From assembly GCA_009842205.1 (NCBI GenBank), contig VYFX01000011.1:62001-126000 (forward strand): a DNA stretch of 64,000 bases, given 5' to 3'. This document shows positions 42,906 through 52,269 of this stretch, one piece after another (position 1 is the stretch's first letter; each line of letters opens with the position of its first letter). The position numbers and the translations under genes were made by a program. This DNA is from Paracoccaceae bacterium. GTDB lineage: Bacteria > Pseudomonadota > Alphaproteobacteria > Rhodobacterales > Rhodobacteraceae. The notes under the pieces were generated by a model. It saw only the letters and a program-made list of their open reading frames with translations. It was not told the DNA's origin and did not search any database.

Positions 42906-43470
42906 ACAGGATCAGGAATTACAGGCAGCAATCCAAAGTGGGTGGAAGCCCTATGATCTGAGATGGGAGAGATTTCAGGAAAAGGGTAATATGAGATTGG
43001 AGGAGGACAGGTTTGCGAGTGCTACAGTAAATTTCCTGATGGCCCGCATCCTCGCAGGAATGTTCTTTCAAAGTACGGATTTGAGATTTCTTACCAGCCA
43101 GTCAAATATCACGTTTATTCTGAATCGATTGGGCTACAGGAAGATGGCTTGCCGAAATTACCGAAGACTTGAGAACAGGTGGAAAGAGCTTGGTAAATTT
43201 GATCATAAGGATTTGGAAATCAAACCTCGGGGTCGAAGTTCCCTGTTCCATGTACGGATGGAAGCATTGCATTGGGAGCAATATCGTCAAAATGTAACAT
43301 CCAGATTGCAAAAATTTGCCGAAGAAACCGGACAATGCCTTGGCTGTTTCGCACGTGAACAGGAGATTTCCCATCGTTTGTTCAGTCGATGGAAGGGTGA
43401 GAAATATCCTATTTTCGATGATACTAGGAAGATATTGGGGGCCTGCCTGCTTGTCGCGGGAGGAAGGTGA
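42865..43470 (+). CDS. Conserved hypothetical protein following livF
   Basis: This basic, soluble, about 201-residue protein starts inside livF at ATG 42865 or 42871 (GAGGAA 4 or 10 bases upstream). It is rich in Arg, Phe and helices: ERFQEKGNMRLEEDRF, ATVNFLMARILAGMFF, LGYRKMACRNYRRLE and the striking RGRSSLFHVRMEALHWEQYR. The repeated helical character suggests a TPR-like fold. I have a weak recollection of similar proteins next to other LivF-type genes but cannot name a function. Convergent with accA, four bases apart. Confidence 0.68.
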   Translation: MTMNRSGQPTLAFKQDQELQAAIQSGWKPYDLRWERFQEKGNMRLEEDRFASATVNFLMARILAGMFFQSTDLRFLTSQSNITFILNRLGYRKMACRNYRRLENRWKELGKFDHKDLEIKPRGRSSLFHVRMEALHWEQYRQNVTSRLQKFAEETGQCLGCFAREQEISHRLFSRWKGEKYPIFDDTRKILGACLLVAGGR

Positions 43471-43474
43471 AGGT

Positions 43475-44464
43475 TTAGAGTATTTTCACTCGCCGTTTCG
43501 AGGGTTTCTTTTCTTCCAAATTCCCCATGTTCTTGAATTTTTCAATTCTGTCCCGGCGGAGGGTATCGGGTCTTTTCTGGCCAATTTCCTTAAGCGTTGA
43601 TCTCAAGGCCGTTCTAAGTGAATTATACATCTGATGAGGATCACGATGAGCTCCTCCGATCGGTTCTGACACCACCTTGTCCACAACGCCGAATTTCTTC
43701 ATGTCGTTCGCGGTCAGTTTGAGGGCATTGGCTGCCGTACCCATCATCTCGGCATTTTTCCAGAGTATTGAAGCACAACCTTCGGGACTAATAACCGAGT
43801 AAATGGCATTTTCCAACATCAGGTTGCGATCGGCAGTAGCAAGTGCAACCGCACCACCTGAACCTCCTTCACCGATGATTATCGAAATTACTGGTACGCC
43901 GATTTCAAAACTTTTTTCGATTGTTCGGGCAATGGCTTCGGATTGACCCCGCTCCTCAGCACCCAGTCCCGGATAGGCTCCTGGTGTATCCACCACGGAG
44001 ATTACCGGTATTTTGAACTTGTCAGCCATCTCCATCAATCGAATTGCTTTTCGGTACCCTTCGGGTCTTGCCATGCCAAAGTTATGGACCAGTCTGGATT
44101 TGGTATCATGACCTTTTTCCTGACCAATGACGATGACAGGTTTGTCATCAAATCGAGCCAGGTAACCCAGAACTGCCTGATCATCAGAAAAATTACGATC
44201 ACCTGCCAACAAGGTGCATTCCGTGAACAGGGCGTTGATATAATCCTTGTAGTGGGGTCGATCGGGGTGCCGGGCTACCTGGCATTTTTGCCAGGGAGTC
44301 AGTTTCTTGTAAATTTCCTTCAACTGCTTGTCGACCCTGTCGGACAAGCGCTTCCTTGAGGCCTGGAGCCCCTTGTTTTTGTCAAAATCGGGTGTTGCCA
44401 TCAATTCGGAAATCTGGACATCCAGATCGGCAATGGGCTTTTCAAAATCCAAATAGTGTTTCAT
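43475..44464 (-). CDS. accA: Acetyl-CoA carboxylase carboxyltransferase alpha subunit
   Basis: This 329-residue subunit catalyses, with AccD, transfer of CO2 from biotin to acetyl-CoA to make malonyl-CoA. Crotonase-like core with GHDTKSRLVHNFGM, RKAIRLMEMADKFKIPVIS, VDTPGAYPGLGAEERGQSEA and IGEGGSGGAVALATAD, ENAIYSVISPEGCASILWK. The C-terminal Lys/Arg tail (about 12 extra residues, MGNLEEKKPSKRR) is slightly longer than usual. Confidence 0.97.
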   Translation of the reverse strand: MKHYLDFEKPIADLDVQISELMATPDFDKNKGLQASRKRLSDRVDKQLKEIYKKLTPWQKCQVARHPDRPHYKDYINALFTECTLLAGDRNFSDDQAVLGYLARFDDKPVIVIGQEKGHDTKSRLVHNFGMARPEGYRKAIRLMEMADKFKIPVISVVDTPGAYPGLGAEERGQSEAIARTIEKSFEIGVPVISIIIGEGGSGGAVALATADRNLMLENAIYSVISPEGCASILWKNAEMMGTAANALKLTANDMKKFGVVDKVVSEPIGGAHRDPHQMYNSLRTALRSTLKEIGQKRPDTLRRDRIEKFKNMGNLEEKKPSKRRVKIL

Positions 44465-45079
44465 GTTTGTAATTCAGTTCACGCATTGTGAATCGTTTGG
44501 TTGAAAAATTTAGCAATAATTTAATGGTATTCAATCAAAACGCCAATTTAAGGGTATCATGTTTTTTCAGAGTTTATGGTTTTCAATAAGGGCTTTTCAA
44601 TTTTAATGGTTGATTGATACCAACTTTCCATATGCTTTGGTCAAAACCACCAAGTTTATCTTCAGGTTGGTTAGAACGCGTTTCCGAACTGGTGCTCTGC
44701 CAACTTTGACTTTCTTTTTCTAGCGAGACCAATATTCCTACTTTGATACCGTGGCCATGGTGCGGCGGACGGCCCTGAAAAAGTCAAGTGTGATAGCCCC
44801 GGGTTAAGTGAGGATGCAATAGTACTATTGTCCGTTGAAACACAAATCGGTGAAGAGGCAATCAGGAACTTGAGGAGACTGGACACTATACTCAATTAAG
44901 GATATTGGTATTTGAATCTTGAGTATAGCAAGATCTGCTATGTCTGATTTGCATTTCAGGGTGTAAAATAACGGACTTTAAATTCTACGGGGCAACCTCC
45001 TTCCAATCCGGACGCCTTTTCAGGGTCCAAGTTTATATCAATTCGAGAACCTCCAATGAACTTCACTGTTAGTAATTGA
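44465..45079. other. 615-base gap without a supported gene
   Basis: Between accA and the FAD oxidoreductase gene there is no convincing gene on either strand. A plus-strand frame at about 44729-44899, preceded by a stop, reads SEDAIVLLSVETQIGEEAI then RNLRRLDTILN; it might be a decayed ACT-like fragment, but it is too short to name. The promoter of the lipid-type operon should lie in 44900-45079. Confidence 0.4.
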
Positions 45080-46366
45080 ATGGTACAAAGAACCAGCCTT
45101 CCAAAACGAGGTCAAAAGGTAGCCGTAATAGGCTCTGGAATTTCAGGGTTGGGTGCTACCTGGCTCCTTTCACCTCATTTTGAGGTTACCCTCTTTGAAG
45201 CGACGGGACGAATTGGTGGCCATGCATTAACCGTTTCAGTGAACAGAAACGATATGGAAATTCCCGTGGACATTGGGTTCATTGTTTTTAACAAAGTCAA
45301 TTATCCCAATTTGACAAAACTGTTCGATTTGTTGGAAGTACCCATTCAGAAAAGTAACATGTCCTTTGCTGTTACCGTCAATGAAGGTGAGTTTGAATAT
45401 CGTTCTGGTAATATTGGTGCTTTTTTTTCCTACCCTACCAATCTCTTGAAACCAGCCTTCTGGGAGTTGTTTCTAGACATTTTCACCTTCTGCAAAACTG
45501 CAGTGAAGGATACAGCCTCAGATCCGAACATGAGTGTGGAGGAACTTATTCACCGCCGGAACTTTGGGAAATGGTTTGAAAAATATTACCTGCTCCCGAT
45601 GAGCGGAGCAATTTGGTCTACACCAAGATCAGAGATGTTGAAATTTCCAGCAAACTTATTGGTTAAGTTTTTTGAACACCATGGTTTGTTATCGCTTACC
45701 GGTCAATATCAATGGTGGACGGTCTCGGGGGGATCTAAAAATTATGTACAAAAACTTATGGCTCAAATAAAAGCCAATATACGGTTAAATGCTCCTGTGG
45801 AAGCTGTACAAAGAAGTTCAGAGGGGATTTCAGTGAAAACAAAAGGTCAAGAAATTGAGACCTTTGATCATATAATTTTTGCGTGTCATTCCAATACTAC
45901 TTTGGAAATCCTAAAGGATTCCAATTCTGAAGAGCATTCAATACTGAGTTCCATACCGTATCGTTCCAACCGGATTATTCTTCATCAGGACGCAAGTCTC
46001 ATGCCAAAACGAAAAGCATGTTGGTCAAGTTGGGTGTATCTGGCAAATACCAAGGGTGATGAAGAACAAGCTTCCGTAACTTATTGGATGAACTCTCTTC
46101 AAGCGATACCAATGAAAACACCATTGTTTGCTACCCTTAATCCTAACAAAACCATACCAGAAGAATCTATTTTTGTTGAGCACATTTTTGAACATCCACA
46201 ATATGATTATAGAGCAGTTCAAGCTCATGAAAATCTCCCTAAAATCCAGGGTCAGGCCAATACATGGTTCTGCGGTGCTTGGGCAGGAATGGGATTTCAT
46301 GAGGATGGCTTCCTAAGTGCGATAAAGGTTGCAAGGATGATGGGGGTTAATCCACCATGGAACTAA
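45080..46366 (+). CDS. FAD-dependent amine-oxidase-like protein of a lipid-modification operon
   Basis: This 428-residue flavoprotein has the FAD motif KVAVIGSGISGLGATWLL (GxGxxG), the GG-doublet region ATGRIGGHALTVSV and a C-terminal NTWFCGAWAGMGFHEDGFLSA. It belongs to the NAD(P)/FAD oxidoreductase group that travels with DUF1365 and CFA synthase. In such operons it may be a fatty-acyl desaturase/saturase-type enzyme, but that is inference. First of six tightly linked genes; it overlaps DUF1365 by ten bases. Confidence 0.85.
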   Translation: MVQRTSLPKRGQKVAVIGSGISGLGATWLLSPHFEVTLFEATGRIGGHALTVSVNRNDMEIPVDIGFIVFNKVNYPNLTKLFDLLEVPIQKSNMSFAVTVNEGEFEYRSGNIGAFFSYPTNLLKPAFWELFLDIFTFCKTAVKDTASDPNMSVEELIHRRNFGKWFEKYYLLPMSGAIWSTPRSEMLKFPANLLVKFFEHHGLLSLTGQYQWWTVSGGSKNYVQKLMAQIKANIRLNAPVEAVQRSSEGISVKTKGQEIETFDHIIFACHSNTTLEILKDSNSEEHSILSSIPYRSNRIILHQDASLMPKRKACWSSWVYLANTKGDEEQASVTYWMNSLQAIPMKTPLFATLNPNKTIPEESIFVEHIFEHPQYDYRAVQAHENLPKIQGQANTWFCGAWAGMGFHEDGFLSAIKVARMMGVNPPWN

Positions 46367-47121
46367 TGAGTCCATCTGTGGTTCGATGTAAGGTTTGCCA
46401 TATCCGTAAAGTTCCGGTTGAGAATAGTTTCACCTATGATGTTGACTACCTCTTGCTTGATGAACCAGCCCTGAAAAATATTCATGAAACACGATTATTT
46501 TCTTTCGGAAAACCGAACCTGATTTCTCTTTATCCTTCCGATCATTCCTTGGTAAGGGAGGGTGGAATAGATGAAATTTTCCAACTAGCCCGTGAAATGG
46601 GCATCAAAGGTTGTGAACGCATTCTCCTACTAACCCATCCAAGGTATTGGGGATATACGTTCAATCCGGTTAGTTTCTGGTTGGTATTCAATTACCATGG
46701 TGGTTTAAGGGCTGTATTTGCAGAAGTTCACAACACCTTTGGAGATCGCCACACTTATTTATGTACTGGTCCCAATGGTGCTGATATTGAGTCAGAAACT
46801 TGTACGTCTTCGAGAAAGGATTTTCATGTTTCCCCTTTTTTCGACATAGAAGGAAACTACAGATTTCATTTTTTAGTTACCAAGTATCGTATCGCAATAA
46901 AAATCCTTTATAAGGATAACAACAGCGGTGGACTCGCAACTTCAATTGTAGGTGATCGCAAAACGTTTAGTGATACAGAGTTGGTAAAGGCATTGTTCAG
47001 ACATCCGTTTGGAGCAATTAGAATGAATGGTTTAATTCGTTGGCAGGCAATAAAGCTATGGAGAAAAGGGGTTCGATACCGACCACGTCCAGAGCCTCCC
47101 TCCAATGACATTACTCGGTAA
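46357..47121 (+). CDS. DUF1365 family protein
   Basis: This 254-residue protein has DUF1365 landmarks: CKVCHIRKVPVENSFTYDV near the N-terminus, LLTHPRYWGYTFNPVSFW (YxFNPVSF), EVHNTFGDRH and FHVSPFFDIEGNYRF. The catalytic role is unknown; the family is conserved next to CFA synthase and an FAD oxidoreductase, pointing to modification of membrane fatty acids. A second start (ATG 46366) is possible. Confidence 0.88.
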   Translation: MELMSPSVVRCKVCHIRKVPVENSFTYDVDYLLLDEPALKNIHETRLFSFGKPNLISLYPSDHSLVREGGIDEIFQLAREMGIKGCERILLLTHPRYWGYTFNPVSFWLVFNYHGGLRAVFAEVHNTFGDRHTYLCTGPNGADIESETCTSSRKDFHVSPFFDIEGNYRFHFLVTKYRIAIKILYKDNNSGGLATSIVGDRKTFSDTELVKALFRHPFGAIRMNGLIRWQAIKLWRKGVRYRPRPEPPSNDITR

Positions 47122-48367
47122 AGAGCTTAAGGTAATGGAACTACGAAGGGACGATTTGATCCGGGCATCCACGATTGCCGGAATGCTGGCCTTTGCTGGT
47201 TTACCCTTGTACATACATGTTCCCCGATTTTATGCAGAAGAAATGGGGGTTAATCTTGCCATTTTGGGTTCGGTTTTACTTCTTGCTCGTGCAGTAGATA
47301 GTTTTCAGGATCCAATCATTGGTTTTTTGGCAGACCGTTGGAAAGCATATCGAGAGTTTTGGATTATCATCGCTAGTGTTTTGCTTTTGGTTGGAATTTC
47401 ATTACTGTTTTCTCCAACCAGTTGGTTCGACCCGATTTGGCGATTAGTCCTGGGGTTGCTTGCAGCATTTACTGGTTTCAGTGCCATGCAGATTGCACTG
47501 TATGATCATGGGCTTGCACAAGCAGAACAATCCGGTGGAGGCTACACACGTATAGCCCTTTGGAGAGAGGCAATTGGAATTATTGGGGTATGTTTAGCTG
47601 CGGGTGCTCCGATTATTCTTACCTTTTTAATAGGATCCTCCATTGCCTATAGTGGTTATGTGATTATTCTTGGTTTGCTGGGGGTAATGGCATTATGGCG
47701 GATGAAAGGTAGATGGCTGGCTTCTGGAAAATCCTTCCTGAACATTAGTTTCAGAAGAGCCCTTGGAGTTGAGGGAGTTTGGCAAATATTGGTTTTTGGC
47801 TTTGTTAACGCACTCCCCACGGCACTAACATCTACTTTATTTCTCTTTTTTGTTGCCGATGTTCTGGATGCAGAAATCCATGCTGGACCATTACTGATTT
47901 TATTTTTTGTTTCCGCAGCAATCGCAGCACCTTTTTGGGCAAGACTTGCAGATCGTATCGGCAGAAAACCAGCCCTAGCAACAGGAATGTTTTTGTCCGT
48001 ACCAGTGTTTGTTTGGACTTGGATTTTAGGACCGGGAGATGTTTTACCATTTTATTTTATTGTAGCAGCCTCTGGTGCTGCACTCGGTGCCGATACCATT
48101 TTGGTTCCAGCAATGTTGGCTGCCAGAATCAGAGGAGGAGGTGGACAGGTATTTTCCCTTTGGACATTTTTGCAAAAGTCTGCTTTAGCCCTAGCAGCAG
48201 GTGTATCCCTACCCTTTTTGGCATTTGTGGGGTACGAACCAAATACGGTCTTGGAGTCAAGCCGATCTGCCCTAGCAACAGCTTACGCGCTTGTACCGTG
48301 CATACTTAAATTGATTGCCATCCCATTTCTATTGGTATTTATAGATGATAAGAGGTACTCAGAGTGA
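47105..48367 (+). CDS. MFS transporter of the lipid-type operon
   Basis: This about 420-residue major facilitator protein has 12 predicted membrane segments and an MFS-type loop DRIGRKPALATG between helices 8 and 9; FLADRWKAYREFW occupies the loop-2/3 position. It resembles GPH/sugar-cation symporter-like permeases found in the same operons. ATG 47105 overlaps the preceding gene by 17 bases; ATG 47135 (MELRRDD) is also possible. The substrate is unknown. The stop overlaps the next gene's GTG by GTGA. Confidence 0.85.
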   Translation: MTLLGKELKVMELRRDDLIRASTIAGMLAFAGLPLYIHVPRFYAEEMGVNLAILGSVLLLARAVDSFQDPIIGFLADRWKAYREFWIIIASVLLLVGISLLFSPTSWFDPIWRLVLGLLAAFTGFSAMQIALYDHGLAQAEQSGGGYTRIALWREAIGIIGVCLAAGAPIILTFLIGSSIAYSGYVIILGLLGVMALWRMKGRWLASGKSFLNISFRRALGVEGVWQILVFGFVNALPTALTSTLFLFFVADVLDAEIHAGPLLILFFVSAAIAAPFWARLADRIGRKPALATGMFLSVPVFVWTWILGPGDVLPFYFIVAASGAALGADTILVPAMLAARIRGGGGQVFSLWTFLQKSALALAAGVSLPFLAFVGYEPNTVLESSRSALATAYALVPCILKLIAIPFLLVFIDDKRYSE

Positions 48368-48897
48368 AACTAAGACACTTCCCAGGAACCAATCTTCTTT
48401 TTGATATTGGAACACAATCCGTTAAAGACTACGCAGACGAAAAACCTTCCTTGGATCTCCGAGAGTTCTTGAATGGTCCCATTAGCGGTTCAGGAGCATT
48501 TTTTGGTTTTGGTGCCAAACAGGTTCGACGGTTTACTATTACCATGAATGGTTCCTGGTCTGGCAATGTCGGGAAAATCGAAGAAGAATTTTGCTACCAC
48601 GATGGAGAAAAGGGCAATCGTTGCTGGAACATGAACTTTGGTACCGCTGGCTCTTTCACCGCAACAGCCGATGATGTAGTGGATCAGGCAAATGGTCTCC
48701 AGTGCGGAAACTCATCCTTGATGCGGTATAAAATAATAATCCCAAGAGGCCAAGGTGAAATCATTGTCAGCATGGAAGATTGGTTCTTCTTGATGGAAGA
48801 TGGAATCCTCATTAATCGTGCACGAATGACCAAATTTGGTTTAAAGGTTGGCGAGATCATTGCCTCCTTTCGAAAAATTACCCAAGGATCAGGTTAA
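48364..48897 (+). CDS. DUF3833 family protein
   Basis: This 177-residue protein shows DUF3833 signatures: LDLREFLNGPISGSG, RRFTITMNGSWSG, EEFCYHDGEKGNRCWNM and MEDWFFLMEDGILINRA. Many relatives are lipoproteins, but this copy has no Cys-containing signal peptide. GTG start at 48364, overlapping the MFS stop. Function is unknown; it belongs to the same operon. Confidence 0.85.
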   Translation: MKLRHFPGTNLLFDIGTQSVKDYADEKPSLDLREFLNGPISGSGAFFGFGAKQVRRFTITMNGSWSGNVGKIEEEFCYHDGEKGNRCWNMNFGTAGSFTATADDVVDQANGLQCGNSSLMRYKIIIPRGQGEIIVSMEDWFFLMEDGILINRARMTKFGLKVGEIIASFRKITQGSG

Positions 48898-48916
48898 AGT
48901 CACAAGTTCCACTGTC

Positions 48917-49696
48917 ATGAATAATCTGCAGGGAAAACGATTGTGGTTGATTGGTGCAAGCACCGGTATTGGTCGTGACCTTGCTCTGCTTCTTGCCAAA
49001 GAAGGTGTTGCAGTCGTTATTTCCGCTCGAAACGAAGGGGCCCTGCAATCTCTCATTCAAGAGATGAAACCTGTGGAAACTGAATTAGGGAGCCACAGTT
49101 TGGTTGTTTATGATGTCAAAAAAATGGATATGGCAAAAGGTGCTTTCGAAGCTGCTGGGGAATTAGACGGTATAATATATTGTGCAGGTGCGTATGAACC
49201 CATGACAGCTCATAAACCAAATCTGGTTGCATTAGAGGAGATGGTAGAAATCAATTACTGCGGAGCGTTTCGGGTTCTTGCAGAAATCGTTCCAAGGTTT
49301 GTTCAACGAAAAAGCGGGTACATACTCTTGATCGGTTCTATTTCAGGATACCGGGGTCTTCCAAATGCTTGGGGATACGGTGCAACAAAAGCTGCTCTCA
49401 TGCACCTGGCTGAAAACCTGAAATGTGATCTCATGGGATCTGGTGTACGAATTCAAATTTGCAATCTAGGATTTGTGGAAACACGATTGACAGATAAGAA
49501 CAATTTCAAGATGCCTTTTATCATGGATACCAAATCAGCGGCCCAACGCATAGTCAAGGGGATGAAGTCCAAGCGCTTCGAAATAGCCTTTCCATTGATT
49601 ATGGTATTAGCGCTTAAATTTTTGGCCCTTTTGCCAAGACCACTTTACTTCACCGTAATTTCCCTTATGGGCAATAAATCAGATAGAAATTCATGA
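48917..49696 (+). CDS. SDR-family oxidoreductase of the lipid-type operon
   Basis: This 259-residue short-chain dehydrogenase has the cofactor motif IGASTGIGRDLA, CAGAYE in the NNAG position, catalytic Ser (IGSISGY) and Y-x3-K (YGATKAA), and a hydrophobic C-terminal segment (LIMVLALKFLALLPRPLY) that could bind membranes. I start at ATG 48917; a TTG-initiated extension overlaps DUF3833 and is less likely. Ends in an ATGA overlap with cfa. Confidence 0.87.
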   Translation: MNNLQGKRLWLIGASTGIGRDLALLLAKEGVAVVISARNEGALQSLIQEMKPVETELGSHSLVVYDVKKMDMAKGAFEAAGELDGIIYCAGAYEPMTAHKPNLVALEEMVEINYCGAFRVLAEIVPRFVQRKSGYILLIGSISGYRGLPNAWGYGATKAALMHLAENLKCDLMGSGVRIQICNLGFVETRLTDKNNFKMPFIMDTKSAAQRIVKGMKSKRFEIAFPLIMVLALKFLALLPRPLYFTVISLMGNKSDRNS

Positions 49697-50913
49697 CTAG
49701 ACCAATCAAAAAAAGAATGGGAACACTGAACCAGTTTGCAACAAATCACAAGCTACGCTTGATTCAATCCATTCTGAGTAAAATGGAATATGGAACGATA
49801 CAAGCTGAACTACATGATGGGAATAGAATTGAAGTAGAAGGTTGCAATTCTGGTTTCATAGGAGAAATTCGTGTTCATCACCCGAAATTTTTCAACCGAT
49901 TACTAAGTGATGGGAATGTTGGTTTTGGCGAAATGTACATGGATGGATGGTGGTCTACACCCAATCTGGAGAACTTGTTGGATATAATTGTATTGAATAA
50001 TGATATCTTGGTACATGGTTTCCCTGGTAGTGGATTGTTTCGAATAAGGAAAAGGTTTGTGCATTTGCTAAATGCGAACAGTCGAAAGGGCTCTAGTCGA
50101 AATATTGCATACCATTATGATCTTGGAAATGAGTTTTATCGCTTGTGGCTTGACGACACTCTTACCTATTCCTCTGCTTTATTTAAACATGAGGAGGAAA
50201 CACTTTCTCAGGCACAAAACAACAAGTACGCCGCTATTTGCGACCGGCTTGAATTAAATCGAGACGATCAGGTATTGGAAATTGGTTGTGGGTGGGGCGG
50301 ATTTGCAGAGTTCGCAGCCAAGGAAAGAGGAATAAAGGTCACTGGACTAACAATTTCCAAAGAACAACAAGAGCATGCCAAGAAACGTGTCTTTGAAGCG
50401 GGGTTGGCAGAGCGTGTATCCATTCATTTACGTGATTACAGGGACGAACAGGGAACCTATGATGGCATTGCTTCTATTGAAATGATAGAAGCGGTGGGGG
50501 AGAAGTATTGGCCGGTGTACTTCAAAACCCTTTATGATCGACTTCGGCCCGGCGGTGTTGCCGCAATACAAGCCATTACGATTTCCGATAGCTTATTCCC
50601 GAATTACCGGAAAGGCGTTGATTTTATGCAAAAACATATTTTTCCGGGAGGAATGCTTCCAAGTAAAAATGTCATGGTAAAACAAGGACAATCAGCCAAT
50701 CTGAAGCCAGTATATTTGCATAATTTTGGGGGGTGTTACTCTAAAACATTAAGATTGTGGAGAAGCCAGTTTAATAAACGTTGGAATGAGATTTCCAAGT
50801 TGGGTTTTGATAAACGATTTAAACGAATGTGGAATTATTATCTCGCTGCAAGTGCTGCCGGTTTCAGGGCGAATTCTATAGATGTCATCCAGGTAGGCTA
50901 TAAAAAATTATAA
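49693..50913 (+). CDS. cfa: Cyclopropane-fatty-acyl-phospholipid synthase family methyltransferase
   Basis: This 406-residue SAM-dependent enzyme methylates the double bond of membrane acyl chains. SAM motif VLEIGCGWGGFAEFAA, with HYDLGNEFYRLWLDDTLTYSSA before and EMIEAVGEKYWPVYF plus QAITISD after; the C-terminal YLAASAAGFR is typical. In this operon type it may give a methylated or cyclopropane fatty acid used for stress protection. The ATGA overlap with the SDR gene (49693-49696) shows coupling. Confidence 0.92.
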   Translation: MTRPIKKRMGTLNQFATNHKLRLIQSILSKMEYGTIQAELHDGNRIEVEGCNSGFIGEIRVHHPKFFNRLLSDGNVGFGEMYMDGWWSTPNLENLLDIIVLNNDILVHGFPGSGLFRIRKRFVHLLNANSRKGSSRNIAYHYDLGNEFYRLWLDDTLTYSSALFKHEEETLSQAQNNKYAAICDRLELNRDDQVLEIGCGWGGFAEFAAKERGIKVTGLTISKEQQEHAKKRVFEAGLAERVSIHLRDYRDEQGTYDGIASIEMIEAVGEKYWPVYFKTLYDRLRPGGVAAIQAITISDSLFPNYRKGVDFMQKHIFPGGMLPSKNVMVKQGQSANLKPVYLHNFGGCYSKTLRLWRSQFNKRWNEISKLGFDKRFKRMWNYYLAASAAGFRANSIDVIQVGYKKL

Positions 50914-50964
50914 TAGAATAGATCCGTAGATAGTGTCTGCCCGAAAAATATATAAACAGTGTTT

Positions 50965-50984
50965 GATCCCTTGCAACAAGGATC
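50965..50984. terminator. Weak hairpin after cfa
   Basis: GATCC-C-TTG (50965-50973), loop CAA, CAAGGATC (50977-50984): eight pairs with one bulged C. No T-run follows. Possible transcript end of the six-gene operon. Confidence 0.3.
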
Positions 50985-51072
50985 TGGAATCGATTTGTTG
51001 ATGGAAAACCTTCAAATATAAACAGGGAGCCAATTCGAATTGCAACTTTTCTCTACTTAGAACTACAGTCCA

Positions 51073-52269
51073 TTACACTAGGTCTTCAAAAGCCGTCTTA
51101 AGTCTCTCGATAGCTTCCATGAGAATTGTTCTGGGAGTAGCCAGATTGAAACGATGGAAGCCATCTCCCCCCAGTCCAAAGGTCTGGCCAAGGTTGGTTG
51201 CCAATTTGGCAGATTTATGGATGCGATCAGTTATTTCCTGATTGGAAAGGCCCAGTGCCCGGAAATCAACCCAGGCCAGGTATGTTGCTTCAAGAGGCAT
51301 GGAAACCAAACCGGGTATTGTGGCAATGGCTGCATCAAACAGCCTTCGATTTTCATCAAGATAATTCATCAAGTTGTCCACCCATTCGGCGCCTTCCGGG
51401 GAATAAACGGCCTCAGCAAGAAAAAGCCCGAAAGAGTTTGGTGACATGCCAAGGGCATTCATGCGTTTTTGAAACTTGCCACGTAGATACTCATCTTCAA
51501 TAATCACGTTGCCGGTATGGGAGCCTGCAATATTGAATGTTTTTGTGGTTGCGGTCAGCATAACCATTCGATCGGTAACTTCGGGGATCGAGTTGGGTGC
51601 AACGATGTGATTTTGTCCGGGAAAAACAAGGTCGTGATGGATTTCATCAGAAACCAAAATCAAATCATGTTTGCGACAAAATGCTGCTACAGAACGTAAT
51701 TCATCATTTGACCAAACCCTACCTCCGGGATTTTGCGGTGAACAGAGCAAGGCAATTTTTTCATTTCCGTTGAGAAGATGGTCATAATTATCAAAATCGA
51801 ACTGATAGGAATTGTTTTCCAATTTCAAGGGACATTCGATAACCTTTCGTTCGGCGGCCTTGATTATCCTGTAAAAAGCATGATAAACGGGTGTGAATAG
51901 AACGACTCCATCACCAACAGATGAGAAGGCATCAACACAAAGTGCAGTACCGTTAACCAGCCCATGAGTTGAAAAAATCCAATCGGGTTCAACCGTCCAT
52001 GAATGGCGATTTTGCATCCACCAGATTATTGCCTGTTTATATGAGTCTTCGTCGCCATAATAGCCGAAAATTCCGTATTCCTGCATTTTATTGATTGCGT
52101 CATAGGCAACTTGTGGTGGTCGGAAATCCATGTCAGCAACCCACATTGCAATTCCGTCATCTTTTGGAACGCCATAAATCTTGTCAATCAAGTCCCACTT
52201 GGCACTATGGGTATTCCGGCGTTCGATTACTTCGTCAAAATTCAAGGAGGTTCTCCCAAAGAAATTCAT
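51073..52269 (-). CDS. MalY/PatB-family PLP-dependent C-S lyase/aminotransferase
   Basis: This 398-residue fold-type I PLP enzyme has the MalY/PatB motifs MWVADMDFRPP, GIFGYYGDEDSY, LCSPQNPGGRVWSNDEL, SDEIHHDLVFPG and the PLP lysine in TTKTFNIAG. The group includes cystathionine beta-lyases that release homocysteine. I start at ATG 52269; an upstream TTG (52284) is possible. It is divergent from def with about 180 bases between. No maltose genes are near, so the methionine-biosynthesis role is more likely. Confidence 0.9.
   Translation of the reverse strand: MNFFGRTSLNFDEVIERRNTHSAKWDLIDKIYGVPKDDGIAMWVADMDFRPPQVAYDAINKMQEYGIFGYYGDEDSYKQAIIWWMQNRHSWTVEPDWIFSTHGLVNGTALCVDAFSSVGDGVVLFTPVYHAFYRIIKAAERKVIECPLKLENNSYQFDFDNYDHLLNGNEKIALLCSPQNPGGRVWSNDELRSVAAFCRKHDLILVSDEIHHDLVFPGQNHIVAPNSIPEVTDRMVMLTATTKTFNIAGSHTGNVIIEDEYLRGKFQKRMNALGMSPNSFGLFLAEAVYSPEGAEWVDNLMNYLDENRRLFDAAIATIPGLVSMPLEATYLAWVDFRALGLSNQEITDRIHKSAKLATNLGQTFGLGGDGFHRFNLATPRTILMEAIERLKTAFEDLV

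Noticed and set aside
44671-44895. 74-residue minus-strand frame and an ACT-like plus-strand fragment between accA and the FAD gene
   Set aside because: Too short, with stops around it; similarity to the SerA C-terminus is only a vague impression.
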